Origin: Magicicada septendecula | Lineage: Eukaryota > Arthropoda > Insecta > Hemiptera > Cicadidae | Direction of reading: 5' to 3' | Length of the DNA stretch: 64,000 bases | NCBI GenBank assembly: GCA_034769895.1 | Contig: CM068375.1 | Coordinates: forward strand, 258,571,268 to 258,635,267 | In this document: in pieces, positions 35,809 to 48,054 of the stretch | Numbering within the stretch: the stretch's first letter is position 1 | Layout: each line of letters opens with the position of its first letter | Position numbers and translations under genes: made by a program | The notes under the pieces: model-generated | The model's input: the letters and a program-made list of their open reading frames with translations, nothing else | What the model was told of the DNA's origin: nothing | Database searches by the model: none

Positions 35809-36516
35809 TGTGACGATTTTAAAATAGGAAATGTAAAAAGGAGAGAAATTTATATTTTTTTACATTAAATCGCACATTTAAACTAATTTTAAATCCCTTA
35901 AATAACTCAAAATAATATTTAATAAAGAAATAAATAAAAAACCAAAAGGAATGCGAGTGTAAAGGTAAAGATACCCTTTAATAATTTACCATGCATCGAC
36001 ATGCGGTAACCGGAACCAACTTGCTTAACGACCCATAAACTAAATTAAAAATACTTGTAAATTTGAAATTAAATAAATAAATAAACAATAACACAGTAGT
36101 ATACTATAATTAATTCTGAAGTAAAGCATATCTTTGGATAATTAAAAGGTCAAACTTATATACCGTAAATATCAAATAAAGGTGGAACTATTTTATGGTG
36201 ATGCGTAAACTCCGTGCAGTTAACTTACCTGTCCTAACATAGTAAGTCAGTCGAGATGGAGCGTTCTCGTAGTAAACACTACAGACCTGAACCATGCCGC
36301 AAAGTACGACTATATCTGTTTATTTTAGTGTGCAGATTTAAAAATGTGCAGAGAAATGTAGCGGTAAATTAGTGTGTTATAAAGCAAACATATAATCATT
36401 TAAAACAAAAAGGAATAAATAAGTGTGAGAAATTACATCTCTATTGACTAAGTGTAAGATCTCAATGTTTGTTTAAATTAAAAAGGTACGAGGTACCAAA
36501 AGTAAGAACTATATAT
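35809..36516 (+). repeat. Element E 5' LTR, first part
   Basis: 708 bp matching 47,303-48,003 and 25,337-26,045. Interrupted at ATAT by the C solo LTR; continues at 38,353. Confidence 0.85.
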
Positions 36517-38352
36517 TGTAACGTGCTACCTTTATGATGTGGTCTTGTAAATTTTTATGATACACCTTAAGTAGTATGCGTCACTTTTAAATTATACTAA
36601 CTGACGTTTTAAACTGTATAAATAAAGGATTTTGTTTATCTTGTTTTACTCAATCTAAAAGAAATCGAGAGTGTGTGATTTGGGGTCAAGGAGGTAATTT
36701 GTTCAGCCTTATACAGAAGAGAGAGTAAATATCATTATTGCCCCTCTGTTGTGACGATTTTTTCTGTATGTTGTGCTGAAATTTTCATTGACTACCCACT
36801 ACAATAAATTATAACACGTTATAATTCAATATTAATTTTCCATAATATTGCTTTATTGATTATTGACTTTTGTCTCCAGCCACCAAAATATAGGTATCAC
36901 AATTAATCTTTTTAAAAAAAAAACATCAACTCGACTTTACCGAGTAAACATAGATCTGTCTAAGGAACAAAACATATATGTTGTTATTTAACCAATATTA
37001 CGCTATAATAAAATACATCAGTTATTACATAATTCTTAGTAATTCCCCAGGGTTCAGGGTGAATTCTTTGTGTTATGAGAGTGTCAGAAATGGCTAATTG
37101 CTACGCTTTACAAATATCAAAAATTAATAAATAATTTTGTTTATTTTTTCAAATATTACGTAGTTTCCGGAATTGCCGTAAGAGAGCAGCATGTATTTGT
37201 TTACTTTTGAAAGAAACATATGATAAAATGAATATTTTTTGTTCTATTTCACTGTTAAAAAACGAGTTTTCTTCTGGACTTATTACGAAAAATGTTTATA
37301 TTACCTCGCTCCGTGTTGTCCTTACTGGATTGAAGTTTTATTCTGTGATGAGGTACGTCTTGCGTTATTATTTTCTTTTCGTTTAGAGTATTTTCTGATT
37401 GTCTACTAGAAGTAGGCCGAACTATATTGGATCCTCAGAATGGTTTCATCCACTGGTTTTTTATGTATAACACCATTTAATTTGGATTCCTCAGGTATAA
37501 TTAGTTAGTATTCACTTTGTTTATTACTCTTGCGTGAATTTCGCCTCCTCCAACGTCCAAAAAAGGTTATTTTTTTATAATTTTTGTCGCATCGTTTCTT
37601 CAACTCTCCGGTTTAGTTCAAAATTTTTATATCTTATTAACAATACTTGTTATTTTTCATCACTCTTAGTAACACATAGTATTTTTATTATGTAGGCAGT
37701 TTGTGATTATTATAAATTTATATTTTATTTATGGAAAAATAATTCCCTTCCATTCCGGTTTATTTACTAATTTAATTCACATAATATGTTTTGGTTAATT
37801 TTTTTATGACATTGTATATAAATATTTTATTATATTATCATTAAATAAATTTATATATTATTTATTTAGTCTCGAATAGTGTTCATACCCGGTACTACTT
37901 CCTGTTGTCATTTCCTTCATAGGATTATTTTAATTTTATATTATCTTTGGTAGTTAAAATTTTTATGTCTTTTAAAATTAACCCTGGGTTTTCTTACAAT
38001 CTAACATAATTATTTGAAACAATATAATATTAACTTGGGTATAACAAATTGTGGTTCATACAATATAAATTACAATAAATAAATACAATTACAAAAATCA
38101 ATCAGTATTATTACATACTACTTCCATAAGTTTATCCTTTCCAAAACATACAACACAGTTTGGTAATACGTTGCTTTCACTTTTGTTTTTTCACCTCAAT
38201 GGGTACACTATCACTCACTTTGCACTGTATACCACTCAAATTGTTTATCATATTGAGTGATATAATTAAATTTTGAGCAAGCTTTAGTTTACCCATTTCT
38301 GACTTTTATTATCATGAGTTACTTTATTGGGACTGGGTTATGTAACGTTACA
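36517..38352 (-). mobile_element. Solo LTR of element C in the E 5' LTR
   Basis: 1,836 bp with TGTAAC...GTTACA ends and ATAT on both sides, about 99% like the two LTRs of element C. Left by recombination between the LTRs of a full insertion, or inserted and resolved elsewhere before duplication. The orientation of the left and right ends is the same as in element C. Confidence 0.9.
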
Positions 38353-39825
38353 ATATATATATATATATATAACGATGTGAAGTGCATTTCTGTGGCAAAC
38401 AAAAAACTTTTACTCAAGTATACTACTAAAGATGCTTAGCTGCCTGACTTCTGAGAACAGCATACCAGCTTCATAATTACTGAATCACTTCAGGAACTTC
38501 AGCAGGAAAGTAAACTACAATAAAGATCAACCATCTGTAGACACCCCAAGGACCAAGGTCCAGGACACGGAGTAAACTTCAGGATATCACAGGTGACACA
38601 GAGACTTGTCTTCCGTGGTTAATTACCATTCAAAAAAGATGATTTGTAAAAGACAGTTTAAATAACAATATAAAAGTCTTAAACAATAGTCACTTTGTAA
38701 AATGTAGTATGTCATACGACTAAAAATATTTGTAGTAGCCAGTAGTGCTTATATTATAAAGCTTCACAGATACTAAAAGTTAAATTAAGTCCATTCTTCA
38801 AATGGCCCCCAAATAGTATGATAGTATATGAGTAAGTGAGCTTAACTTACAAACCAATTTAATATCCCGGATCCGTGGAAAAAGCTAGCACATAACAATC
38901 CTTTTGTTGTGGCCCCCTTTCAGAAAATATTTTGTAAACTATTTATTAAGAAAACATTATGGTGAAAAACTCATGTAGAATTGTTAAACAAATCATTCAA
39001 TAAAGAGATGTCATTACATAACAAATAATACTGAGTGAATAAATAATCAGACACCCATGTAAAATTTCCTTTAATTCCACTACAGCTTGTAACTATGATA
39101 ATTAGAAGTTCGTTACGACTATGGCAGCCTATGCAATTGATCCGAGGCAATTAACCACAGGTTCCGATGTTATAACGTAGGTAAGACGTTATAAAATGCG
39201 CCACTCTGCTTGTTTGTAAAAAAAAAAAAAAATAATAATTGTGTAGATAGTGACACGTATATCATGTGCCCCTCTGTAGATCTATTCACTCAGTTACTTT
39301 AAAATATTCCAGTAATTTAAAATAAAAAGAAAATAATAATTAGAATAGAATAGTATATAGGTAAGATTAATTGTGAATTTAATATGTGTAAACTCATATT
39401 AACATATTTACACATGAACACATTATATGACACATGTATACAAATCCATGTACGTACTTGTCCAAAAATTTCAGTCACCAACGTGTCGGTTTGACAACAA
39501 ACTCAGACCGGTAAATTTCCTGTTCTCGCCTGTACGGAACTGTCCCTTTGTCACCCTCTGCCACGTCGAGTTAGACAATACCCCACCTCCTCTATTGTTA
39601 TAACAAGCGTGTGTCGTCTTGTGCCTAGTAACCACGTATTTCCCCTTTTGTTGAAAGTAAATTGACGTCTGTGTGAGATTTCTCTTTCTCTGAGATTTAA
39701 TTCTCGCACAACCAATGTAAATTTTTACTGCGAATTAAAATTGTTTATTTGAGTAAACTAGAAAGAGTAGTATAGGATTTAGTATTAGTAGAATAAGTAC
39801 TTATAGTGGTTAATATCCGGGAAAT
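38353..39825 (+). repeat. Element E 5' LTR second part and leader
   Basis: Begins with (TA)n. 38,371-39,097 matches 60,041-60,767 (3' LTR) with ~1.5% difference, so at least this much is LTR. Beyond 39,097 the 3' copy is interrupted by the Helitron, so the LTR end cannot be placed. A TATA-like TTATAAAAT at ~39,189 and an A-run at ~39,219-39,232 lie in it. No convincing primer binding site was found; TGGTTAATATCCGGG just before gag (~39,808) is a weak candidate. Confidence 0.65.
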
Positions 39826-40398
39826 ATGGCTTTATTTAACCCCGATCTATTATTAAAAGACGAATTGTGCTACGAAGCTATTTTACGCGGTTTACCTCAC
39901 GCGAACGTAACAGTCTCTGAATTGCGCAAATCGTTACGTGAAAGTAGATCAGATACACCCGCGCAGTTAGGTAGATTAAGCGAACTCGATTATGAGAGCG
40001 AAAGAGAAACGTGTTATGCGAAGTATAGGGAATTGACGTTATTATCTCAAATCCTTCACGACGAAAAATCACCTGCAGTAATATTGCGGACCACGCAAAG
40101 AATAGAACATTTAACCCGCCGGATGAAGAATTTATTAAACTGGCCCAACGTCACTGTAATCCCTCCCGATGTGCAAAAATTTGCGGATGAAGCATTACAG
40201 CAATTACCCACAATTATCAATGAATTGCGAAGAATGTCCGACTCTGTTCGAATGGAAGAAATAGAACAATATCTGAAGAAATTAAATATTTCCCCAGTCC
40301 AATCGCCTACTTTAGAACACCCTCCCACCACCGCGAATCACGAATCACCCACCGTATCGAAGATACAACCGAGTCATGAACAGCTACCAGATAGAGAC
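39826..40398 (+). pseudogene. Element E Gag, N-terminal part
   Basis: About 190 residues starting MALFNPDLLLKDELCYEAI, helical, with charged and Leu-rich segments, then a Pro/Ser/Thr-rich linker just before the hAT insertion. The start is the first ATG after the leader and opens a clean frame. Gag forms the particle shell of the element. Sequence downstream of 40,406 in the same open frame belongs to the hAT and is not Gag. Confidence 0.7.
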
Positions 40399-40406
40399 GT
40401 GAATAC

Positions 40407-42575
40407 CAGGGGCGGCTCGTTCTTAGGGCGCTAAGGCGCGCGCCCTCCAGTTTAAATCATATCACTAAACAATCCATTATCACCGCTCGTGGAAAGTCAT
40501 TATATCTTTATTTAATACTTCGGACAAGAAAATGTTTTCGTGTTAGGTAATAGCAGAAATGTTTTCGGAACAGCATCACGGCGCTCTTCCAATCACGCCC
40601 ATTTCTCCATCCCGCACTCTGTCCATCGTTGAATGAACCTGTAAGCTTATTATAGGAGGTATTTCCACTGGCAATGGCGCGTCTCGTGTCGCGCCTCGTT
40701 GAGCAAAAAGTGTGACGTGATTCACTCCGTACAACTAATCGCAGACTATTGATAGTCTGAGATTTGCTCTTTTAGGTGTTTAGACTTTCTCCGCTGTGAT
40801 TAATTCAGTGCAGGCATTTGTTTAGTGTTTAGGTTCTGAGTGTGTGTATTTATTTAATAGCGTCACGAATAATTTGGGCAAATATTGTAGTGTCGAATTA
40901 TTAGGTTTTGTTTTATCATTTTACCCAAGTCTCTGCAGGGAAGAAATAGAAAAGGAGATACAACCTTCTGAATTTGTGGCAATCGAATGTGACTAGACAA
41001 CCGATGTGACAACCACTGTACATGGTATTAGTTTTAAATACGTGTTTAAGGGATCGGTATACGAAACGTTTTGCGGATTTCTCAGTCCTGAAGGTAAATA
41101 TACAGAAACCTTAGCAAAGTGCATAATGGACAACATAAATCGTCTTCTGCACACATCACAGGAAACGTTAATGGCTAAGACTTATATGGCATTAATGTTA
41201 TGTGTGGTTCTGTTGGAGGTGTACAGGCAAACATTAGAGAAGTGTATGCGCTCGCATAATTTGTACACTGTTACACTCATCAAATAATTTGTTGTTAGAA
41301 AAAGCAACAAGTGTAAACAACAAAGTTAGAGTTCTTTCTCAAATCTGTCTGCCATTCCAGCACTTTTGTCACACTTATTTCTACGAACGAACGTTTTTGA
41401 GGAAGTAATGTAAGCCAGGTTACCCAGAGTTTCTATAACAAAATGGAATTACTACATTCGTACAATCAACGTTGTGTACGAAATAAGTTAGAAGAATGGT
41501 TTGAAATGTTGAAGAAAAGTGTACAAACAAACTCTCAGTTAATGAAGGAATGGTCACAGAAGGACTCTTCTGAACCAAAATTTCATGTTCTGGCTAACTT
41601 TTTTCCACAGAATTCTATACAACATGAACATAATATACCAATAACTTACAGAGTAGGAACAAAGGCAGTGTAATGTGGCAAAGTGACATCAGAATTTTTG
41701 AAAATAAGATGTAGAAAGGGAGGGAGAAAATAAATAAAATAGAAACACAAATAAATGAGGATTCCTTGAGTAACCAAGAAAAAGGAACAATAATGTTGGA
41801 TGCACCACTAGAATAGGGGATGGAAAAGAAGTAGGCCTATGTGACATCAAGTAAAAGGTAGATTTACTTACACGGGACACCTGGTGGCAGCTTCGTTGAT
41901 GTCCAATGACGGCTTATTTCCACTTTTTTCTACAAACTTTCAGGAAGAAAAATTCAGGCGAGTGATTCAGCATTACCCTTTCTTACAAGAAAACAAAGTT
42001 TGAAGTGAATGGAAACAATTATATTAGCCTATATTATATTAAAGGCACAATAAGACTTCTTAACTTTATGAAAGAAAACAATCTTACGTCAGTTTTCAAA
42101 GATGTATTGAAACTTATAAAAATGATCATAACTACCCCTCTGATAACTGCCAAACCTGAGCGCTGCTTTTTGACTCTGAAAAGACTAAAAACTTTCTTGA
42201 GAAATAAAATGAAAAACGAGAGACTGAATGCTTTTGCGATGCTATCTATCAACAAGGAACTTGTTAAAGAAATGAAGGACTTTGATCATAGAGTGCTAGA
42301 AAAATTCATTAATTTATAGGAAAGGCGAATGGACTTTCTCTACAAATAAATGATCTGTTTAGAGTGTAGCTATCATAAAAATAATAGTATAGTATAAATA
42401 TAGTGTATTACTTTTCTGTGGGAACAGTATAGACATTTTTGTGGACATTTTCGACACTAAAGAGACAGTCTATCGGAGACTATCTACAGCAACTCACAAT
42501 GTTTGAGGTGAGTTCAAATTTTTATAAAGCCTAAAGGCCGCGCCCTCCAGCCTCTTAAGTCACGAGCCGCCACTG
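40407..42575 (+). mobile_element. hAT DNA transposon inserted in element E gag
   Basis: 2,169 bp. Terminal inverted repeats start CAGGGGCGGCTCGT (left) and CAGTGGCGGCTCGT (right, read inward), 13 of 14 matching, with further GGAGGGCGCG-type similarity inside. An 8-bp target duplication GTGAATAC lies at 40,399-40,406 and 42,576-42,583. Contains remnants of a plus-strand transposase (40,930-42,319). TIR sequence and protein are of the ZMYM1-like / DUF4371-bearing hAT group; that naming is from family knowledge. Damaged and not autonomous. Confidence 0.92.
40930..42319 (+). pseudogene. hAT transposase remnant (DUF4371-like and C-terminal dimerisation domain)
   Basis: The first remnant reads EIEKEIQPSEFVAIECD, then a TAG stop in place of the expected Asp-Thr-Thr context (near 40,995), then TTDVTTTVHGISFKYVFKG; frame 41,006-41,287 continues it. 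A middle remnant (41,443-41,673) has lost recognisable motifs. The last (42,005-42,319, 104 residues) is a good hAT dimerisation domain: ENNLTSVFKDVLKLIKMII, TAKPERCFLTLKRLKTFLRN and NAFAMLSINKELV. Intact relatives are roughly 600-800 residues, so large parts are missing. At least one stop and several frame changes separate the pieces. Confidence 0.8.
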
Positions 42576-42583
42576 GTGAATAC

Positions 42584-43510
42584 CCTAACGATATCGGAAG
42601 CCCCACAGCCTAGTGGTCATCATAATCGCACCAGTAAGTATGCATTTACGACGCCTAACGGAGCATCAGGTCCTTCTAGAAGTATGCCACATGTAAATTT
42701 TAATGTGGACCTCTACGGAAAGATCACGTATCCAGTAGAAAAAATCATTACAGAAATTCCTTACACGGATGGCTTAAGTATTACGAAACTGTTAAATTTC
42801 ATCAAATACCTCCTACAAATAAAAGCTTTACAGCAACTAAATGATTGGCAAATCTTGCAAGTCCTCCTGCCCAAATGTAAACCACCATTAAAGGATCGTG
42901 TACTGGAATCATTAAGCTCGACTCTTCCAGTAGAAGAACTTCATACTACCATTATAAAACATTTTATTCCCACAGGAATTTATGAGGAGCTCAAAAGAAA
43001 CACCGTACTTCGAGTACAAGGAGCCCATGAGAGACTGGCCCACTATATTGCAGACATCAGAGAGTCTTCCCGACTACTGCAAGACAACTGGAGTGAGAAA
43101 AAATTGGTCAATACCATTTTAGTAGGATTATCTCCGGAAGAAAGATCTCGATTAGCATTAATAAATAGGCCCAACACTTTCGCAGATCTAGAACAATGCA
43201 TAGCATTCACTCGTCAAACGTATGGTACGCGGATCAGAACCGACATGCATTGCTATCCACTGCACCACGTAGAAATGAAACGCAAGACCTGGTAACAGAT
43301 GCAAGAACACAGCGCGAAAGACGACCATTTCGTAGACCTACCAATTTTCACAACCATGGTAAATCTAAGGAACCTCAACCTCGACAGGAAACAAGTGATA
43401 CCCCTCGTAAAGAAAATATATGTTATAACTGCGGGAAATTTGGACACATCAGTAGAAACTGTAAACGGAAACAGTTCTATCAGAAAACCCATTATCCAAA
43501 AAACATGTAA
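42584..43510 (+). pseudogene. Element E Gag, capsid and zinc-knuckle part
   Basis: Capsid-like helical region (ITKLLNFIKYLLQIKALQQL, LKDRVLESLSSTLP, HFIPTGIYEELKRN, HERLAHYIADIRESSRLL, FADLEQCIAFTRQTYG), as in Ty3/Gypsy Gag, then a basic stretch and one CCHC zinc knuckle, CYNCGKFGHISRNC, at ~43,430-43,471. The knuckle binds element RNA. About one break lies between capsid and knuckle. Confidence 0.75.
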
Positions 43511-43669
43511 GGCAGGGAGATTCGAAATCCTGTGTCTTCCGCAGCATCGTGAAAACAGGTAAACCCCTAAAAGACAACAAATTAAAAAAAAAATAACGAA
43601 AGAAAATTAGACCCCTATGTTAAGAAGTTCATTGATAAATGTAATGCTATTAATAAAAGTGATTTCAGT

Positions 43670-44050
43670 AAGTGTCAATTACCATATATACAAGTAGACC
43701 TCGGTGTTACATCCACCCTCGGATTATTTGATTCCGGATCAACACGAAGTTTAATTAGTCAACAGCTAGCCGATAAATTATTTGAACACAATCTAGTTAA
43801 ACGCAGTCAATCGGTGAATATTAAATGCGCTACAGCTAATAAACAAAATTTAACGATAAAACTCATCATTAAGTTTAAACTAAAAATTAAAAATCTAACG
43901 TGGTATTTTCCAATGTTGGTATGCGACGAGTTAGGACCCGACTTAATATTGGGAGCTGATTTTATCAGTAAAACAGGAATAATTCTTGACATTCACGATA
44001 AGAAGTATTATTTTGGATTCGATCGTTCACAAAAATATAGTTTGGATGGT
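43670..44050 (+). pseudogene. Element E aspartic protease
   Basis: Contains the active-site box LFDSGSTRSLISQQ near 43,725, a flap-like middle (WYFPMLVCDELG) and the closing ILGADFISKTGIILDI. This retroviral-type protease cleaves Gag-Pol. Followed without a large gap by the reverse transcriptase linker. Confidence 0.75.
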
Positions 44051-44099
44051 AAAACAAATAACAAAGAAAGTACTGGAACAGCTTCCACACATCTAGAAC

Positions 44100-45060
44100 A
44101 CCACGAGTCTGAATTAGCTCATCTGGAAAGTAAAGATAGCCTGAAAATGCAGACACTAATAAAAGAGTTTTCCACCGTCCTCACTCCAAAGTTAGGACTA
44201 ACGAACTTGATAGAGTACAAAATCAATTTGAGCGACAATAAAGTAATACGTCTACCCCCATACAAGTTATCACCGCCAAAAATGGAAGTAATGAGGAATC
44301 AAATTAACAAATTATTAGAACAAGGAGTCATCGAACCCTCTACTTCACCTTACTCATCACCCGCGTTTTCAGTACCCAAAAGTAACGTAGACTAGTTGTG
44401 GACTACAGGCAATTAAATAAACGGATAGAATTCGAGTCTATACCTCTTCCCGACATCCACAGTGCTTTTCATTATTTTACGAATGCGAAAGTTTTTACCA
44501 TCATGGATCTAAATCAGGCGTTTCATTAAATACCCCTTTCGGAAGAATCCAAACGTCTAACTGCATTTGCCGTCCCTTTCAACCTGTACCAATTTACGAG
44601 AGTACCCTTTGGAATATCCCAAGGTAGTTCTGTATGTAACCGATTATTAGAGAAATTATTCCATGGTATAAAATTTAAATATGTGTATCACTACCTAGAT
44701 GACATCGTTATCTACAGCGAATCAATGGACCAACATCTTAAACATCTACGTGAAGTACTATCCCGATTAGAGAAAGCCGGATTAACAGTGAATCCCAGTA
44801 AAGTAAATTTTGCTGTCACACAATTTTCATTTTTAGGTCACATCGTAAAGGCCAACGGAAAGGTAAGCATAGACCCCGAGCGAACCCGTGCGATCAGAGA
44901 ATTTTTACCACCGCGGGATGCGAAAGGAATAGCCCTATTTTTGGGAATGATAAATTATTTCCACAAGTATATCCCTCATCTAGCCGAAATTGCAGCACCG
45001 CTGAATGCTTTAAGAAAGAAGGGAGCTAAATTTGAATGGAGTCTGCAACACCACGTGTTG
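44100..45060 (+). pseudogene. Element E reverse transcriptase
   Basis: Linker and fingers (VIRLPPYKLSPPKMEVMRNQ, GVIEPSTSPYSSPAFSVPK), then palm motifs LVVDYRQLNKRI, TIMDLNQAFH and FTRVPFGISQ, the catalytic YLDD box (YHYLDDIVIYS, ~44,690), then thumb (FLGHIVKANGKVSIDPER, PRDAKGIALFLGMINYFHKYI). Ty3/Gypsy type. About two breaks. Confidence 0.8.
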
Positions 45061-45480
45061 AATATCACCCCCAGTTTTACAATTAGCCGATTTTACAAAA
45101 CCGTTCGTAGTGCAGACAGACAGTTCAAGTGTAGCCCTCGGTGCAGTAATATATCAGGAAGTAGATAACTCTAGACTACCTATTAGTTACCCTTCACGTA
45201 CTCTGACTGACCAAGAAAAGAAATACTCCGCATACGAATTAGAATGTTTAGCTATCGTTTTCGCACTTGAGAAGTTCAAACCTTTTTTAGAACATAAAGA
45301 GTTCCTGTTGGAAACGGATAATCAAGCATTATCATGGTTATTAAATCACCCTAAGCAGTTAGGTCGTATTGGAAGATGGGTATTAAGGTTAAATTGTTAC
45401 ACATTTAAAGTACAACATATTAGAGGTACCCAAAATGTAGTTGCCGATACACTGTCACGTATGTTCCAGACGCCTAGTAA
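45060..45480 (+). pseudogene. Element E RNase H
   Basis: Starts with the Asp of QTDSSSVALGAVIYQ, then YSAYELECLAIVFALEKFK (Glu), LLETDNQALSWLL (Asp) and RGTQNVVADTLSR. It degrades the RNA strand during reverse transcription. Continuous with integrase in one frame. Confidence 0.8.
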
Positions 45481-46792
45481 AACATCTGAAAGCAAGGAGA
45501 GTAAAGAAACGCCAATTATCAATACTTTAATTACCGAATTTCCACTTGCATTTACGGACATAGCTCAGTATCAACAACAAGACCCCCTTTTAAGACCAAT
45601 TATAGAACAACTCGATAAAGGAAATAAGTCAAAAAAATACATATTCAGTAAGAGAGTATTATGTTATAGAATAGCAAACGGAAAATATTTACGAATAATT
45701 GCCCCTGATATTATTAAACCTATGCTGATGGAATACTACCATTCTTCCACCATTGGAGCACATATGGGAATAAATAAAACAATACATCGAATTCGTAAAG
45801 AATATCACTGGGAAAATATGAACAGTGAGATAGCTAGTTTCGTAAAAAGGTGTAAGTTGTGTGCACTCAGCAAGCCAGCGAGAAACAGCCAAATAAGTCA
45901 ATTAACCTCAGAAATTCCTACTACCCCGTTCTCTAAAATTTATTTAGACTTTTCAGGACCCTACCCTCGTTCTAAATCAGGAAATACCATGCTACTCATT
46001 TGTGTAGATTCATTCACCAAATTTGTCTGGACGTATCCCATGCGGCGAGCGTTAGCTTCGACCACCGTAAAGATATTGCAGGATAGATTATTTAAAGATT
46101 TCGGTACACCCGTACATCTAGTGTCAGATAACGGACCCCAGTTTAAGTCAAAGGAATTCAAGAACATGTGTTTCAAACTAGGGATAGACCACATTACCAC
46201 TACAGAGTATCGTCCGCAAGGTAATATGGCTGAAAGGTATTTGCGAAACCTAAAATCTGCTTTAATAGCCTACCATGCAAACGACCATACGTCTTGGGAC
46301 CAGAACCTACCCTGGATACAATTCGCCTTCAATTCAGCCTATCATGAAGGGCATAAGTCTACCCCATTTGAATTATTGTATAAACACAAACCTAACCACC
46401 CATTATCCACTAAGTGGAAAATACATGAGTTACTACCCCACGAAATTAGGGATAAAAATATAAAGAAAATCTGGAATTAAGCTCGCGCTAATTTAAGGGC
46501 AAACTTAAAGAAATCGCGAAAATATCACGAGCGGATTAATAATAACAATGTAGTAAAGTACCAAATCGGTGACTTAGTAATGTATAGAACACACCCGACG
46601 AGTAGTGCAATCGATAAGACCACCTCCAAGCTATCATACCGATGGTGTGGTCCTTACCAAATTCACAAATACTTAACTCCAGTAACAGTAGCCCTGTACG
46701 AACCCTCTACTCAAAAATATGTACGAAGAACACATATTTCGCAGATAAAGTATTATCATGAAAAAGGAAATGGTAGTGTGCAAGCAAACTAA
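45481..46792 (+). pseudogene. Element E integrase
   Basis: HHCC zinc-binding domain (HSSTIGAHMGINKTIHRI ... KRCKLCAL), catalytic core with Asp in KIYLDFSGPYPRS, Asp in LVSDNGPQFKSKEF and Glu in PQGNMAERYLRN, then a C-terminal tail (46,580-46,792) with a GPY-type WCGPYQIHKYL. About one break separates core and tail. Coding sequence ends ~0.5 kb before the polypurine tract; no env gene follows. Confidence 0.82.
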
Positions 46793-47302
46793 ATGTAGAA
46801 AAAAGGTATACCTGCTAAAGAGTACTTGAGTAACCACTTGATTACCTAATCGTATAAATAGGGATGAGGCCTGATCAACCTTGGATCCTATTCAGCGAAA
46901 GTAGAGAAAAGTGAGAAGTCAGCTGACGTCGAATATAAATAATAATTAAGTAATAAATTACTTAAAGAGTAATTCTATAACAAGAGTAACTCACAACTAA
47001 AGAAAAATACCGGTAGTAGTCGTAAATAGTAGTCTTAAGAAGAATTTAGTATGTTTTCGATATATTTGATAAAGTGTGAATTTTATGTAGTCTAAGAATT
47101 AGTTTGCAAGGCGTTGTATATGTTGATAATAGGAAGAAGTAAGTCGAGAGTGACTCATACACCTCATAAATTTGAAAAGAGAAACGAGTGAGAGAAATTT
47201 CACACAGTAATGCTAAGCATACTCACAGTACATTACTGACCTAATAACCCATAGAAAACACATCTATTTCCCCACCCGGTGTCTTCTTTAAGCGGGGGAG
47301 TA
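46793..47302 (+). other. Element E 3' noncoding region with TATA-like box and polypurine tract
   Basis: About 510 bp from the integrase end to the 3' LTR. A good TATA-like sequence, CGTATAAATAGGG, lies at ~46,850, an unusual place for one. The region ends with AGCGGGGGAG (47,291-47,300), a polypurine tract directly before the LTR start TGTGATG at 47,303. No open frame. Confidence 0.65.
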
Positions 47303-48001
47303 TGTGATGATTTTAAAATAGGAAATGTAAAAAGGAGAGAAATTTATATTTTTTACTTTAAATCGCACATTTAAAATAATTTTAAATCCCTTAAATAACT
47401 CAAAATATTATTTAATAAAGAAATAAATAAAAAGACCAAAAGGAATGCGAGTGTAAAGGTAAAGATACCCTTTAATAATTTACCATGCATCGACATGCGG
47501 TAACCGGAACCAACTTGCTTAACGACCCATAAACTAAATTAATAATACTTGTAAATTTGAAATTAAATAAATAAATAAACAACAACACAGTAGTATACTA
47601 TAATTAATTCTGAAGTAAAGCATATCTTTGGATAATTAAAAGGTCAAACTTTAATACCGTAAAAATCAAATAAAGGTGGAACTATTTTATGGTGATGCGT
47701 AAACTCAGCGCAGTTAACTTACCTGTCCTAACATAGTAAGTCAGTCGAGATGGAGCGTTCTCGTAGTAAACACTACAGACCTGAACCATGCCGCAAAGTA
47801 CGACTATATCTGTTTATTTTAGTGTGCAGATTTAAAAATGTGCAGAGGAATGTAGCGGTAAATTAGTGTGTTATAAAGTAAACATGTAATCATTTAAAAC
47901 AAAAAGGAATAAATAAGTGTGAGAAATTACATCTCTATTGACTAAGTGTAAGATCTCAATGTTTGTTTAAATTAAAATGTACGAAGTACCAAAAGTAAGA
48001 A

Positions 48002-48003
<2 letters not shown>
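47303..48003 (+). repeat. Element E 3' LTR, first part
   Basis: Starts TGTGATGATTTT after the polypurine tract and matches 35,809-36,516 with ~2% difference. Runs into a (TA)n tract and is interrupted there by element D. The remainder reappears at 60,041-60,767. Confidence 0.85.

Positions 48004-48048
<45 letters not shown>
48004..48048. repeat. (TA)n microsatellite
   Basis: About 45 bp of uninterrupted TA in the E 3' LTR, at the site where element D is inserted. The corresponding point of the 5' LTR holds the C solo LTR next to a shorter TA run (38,353-38,370). Confidence 0.9.

Positions 48049-48054
<6 letters not shown>

Larger units (their letters stand above)
32822..38352 (+). repeat. 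~5.5-kb direct duplication, right copy
   Basis: Partner of 22,341-27,875. Here the C component is a solo LTR and is followed by the proper continuation of the E LTR, whereas the left copy is followed by the C interior and segment U. Confidence 0.85.
35809..47302 (+). mobile_element. Element E: plus-strand Gypsy element, 5' LTR and interior
   Basis: Parts in order: 5' LTR start TGTGACG at 35,809, C solo LTR inside that LTR, gag (from 39,826) split by a hAT transposon, zinc knuckle, protease, reverse transcriptase, RNase H, integrase to ~46,792, 3' noncoding DNA, polypurine tract at 47,291-47,300, then the 3' LTR from 47,303. E itself lies in A's protease. Besides the insertions it carries about five breaks and is a fossil. 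Shared 5'/3' LTR parts differ by ~1.5-2% by eye. Confidence 0.85.
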
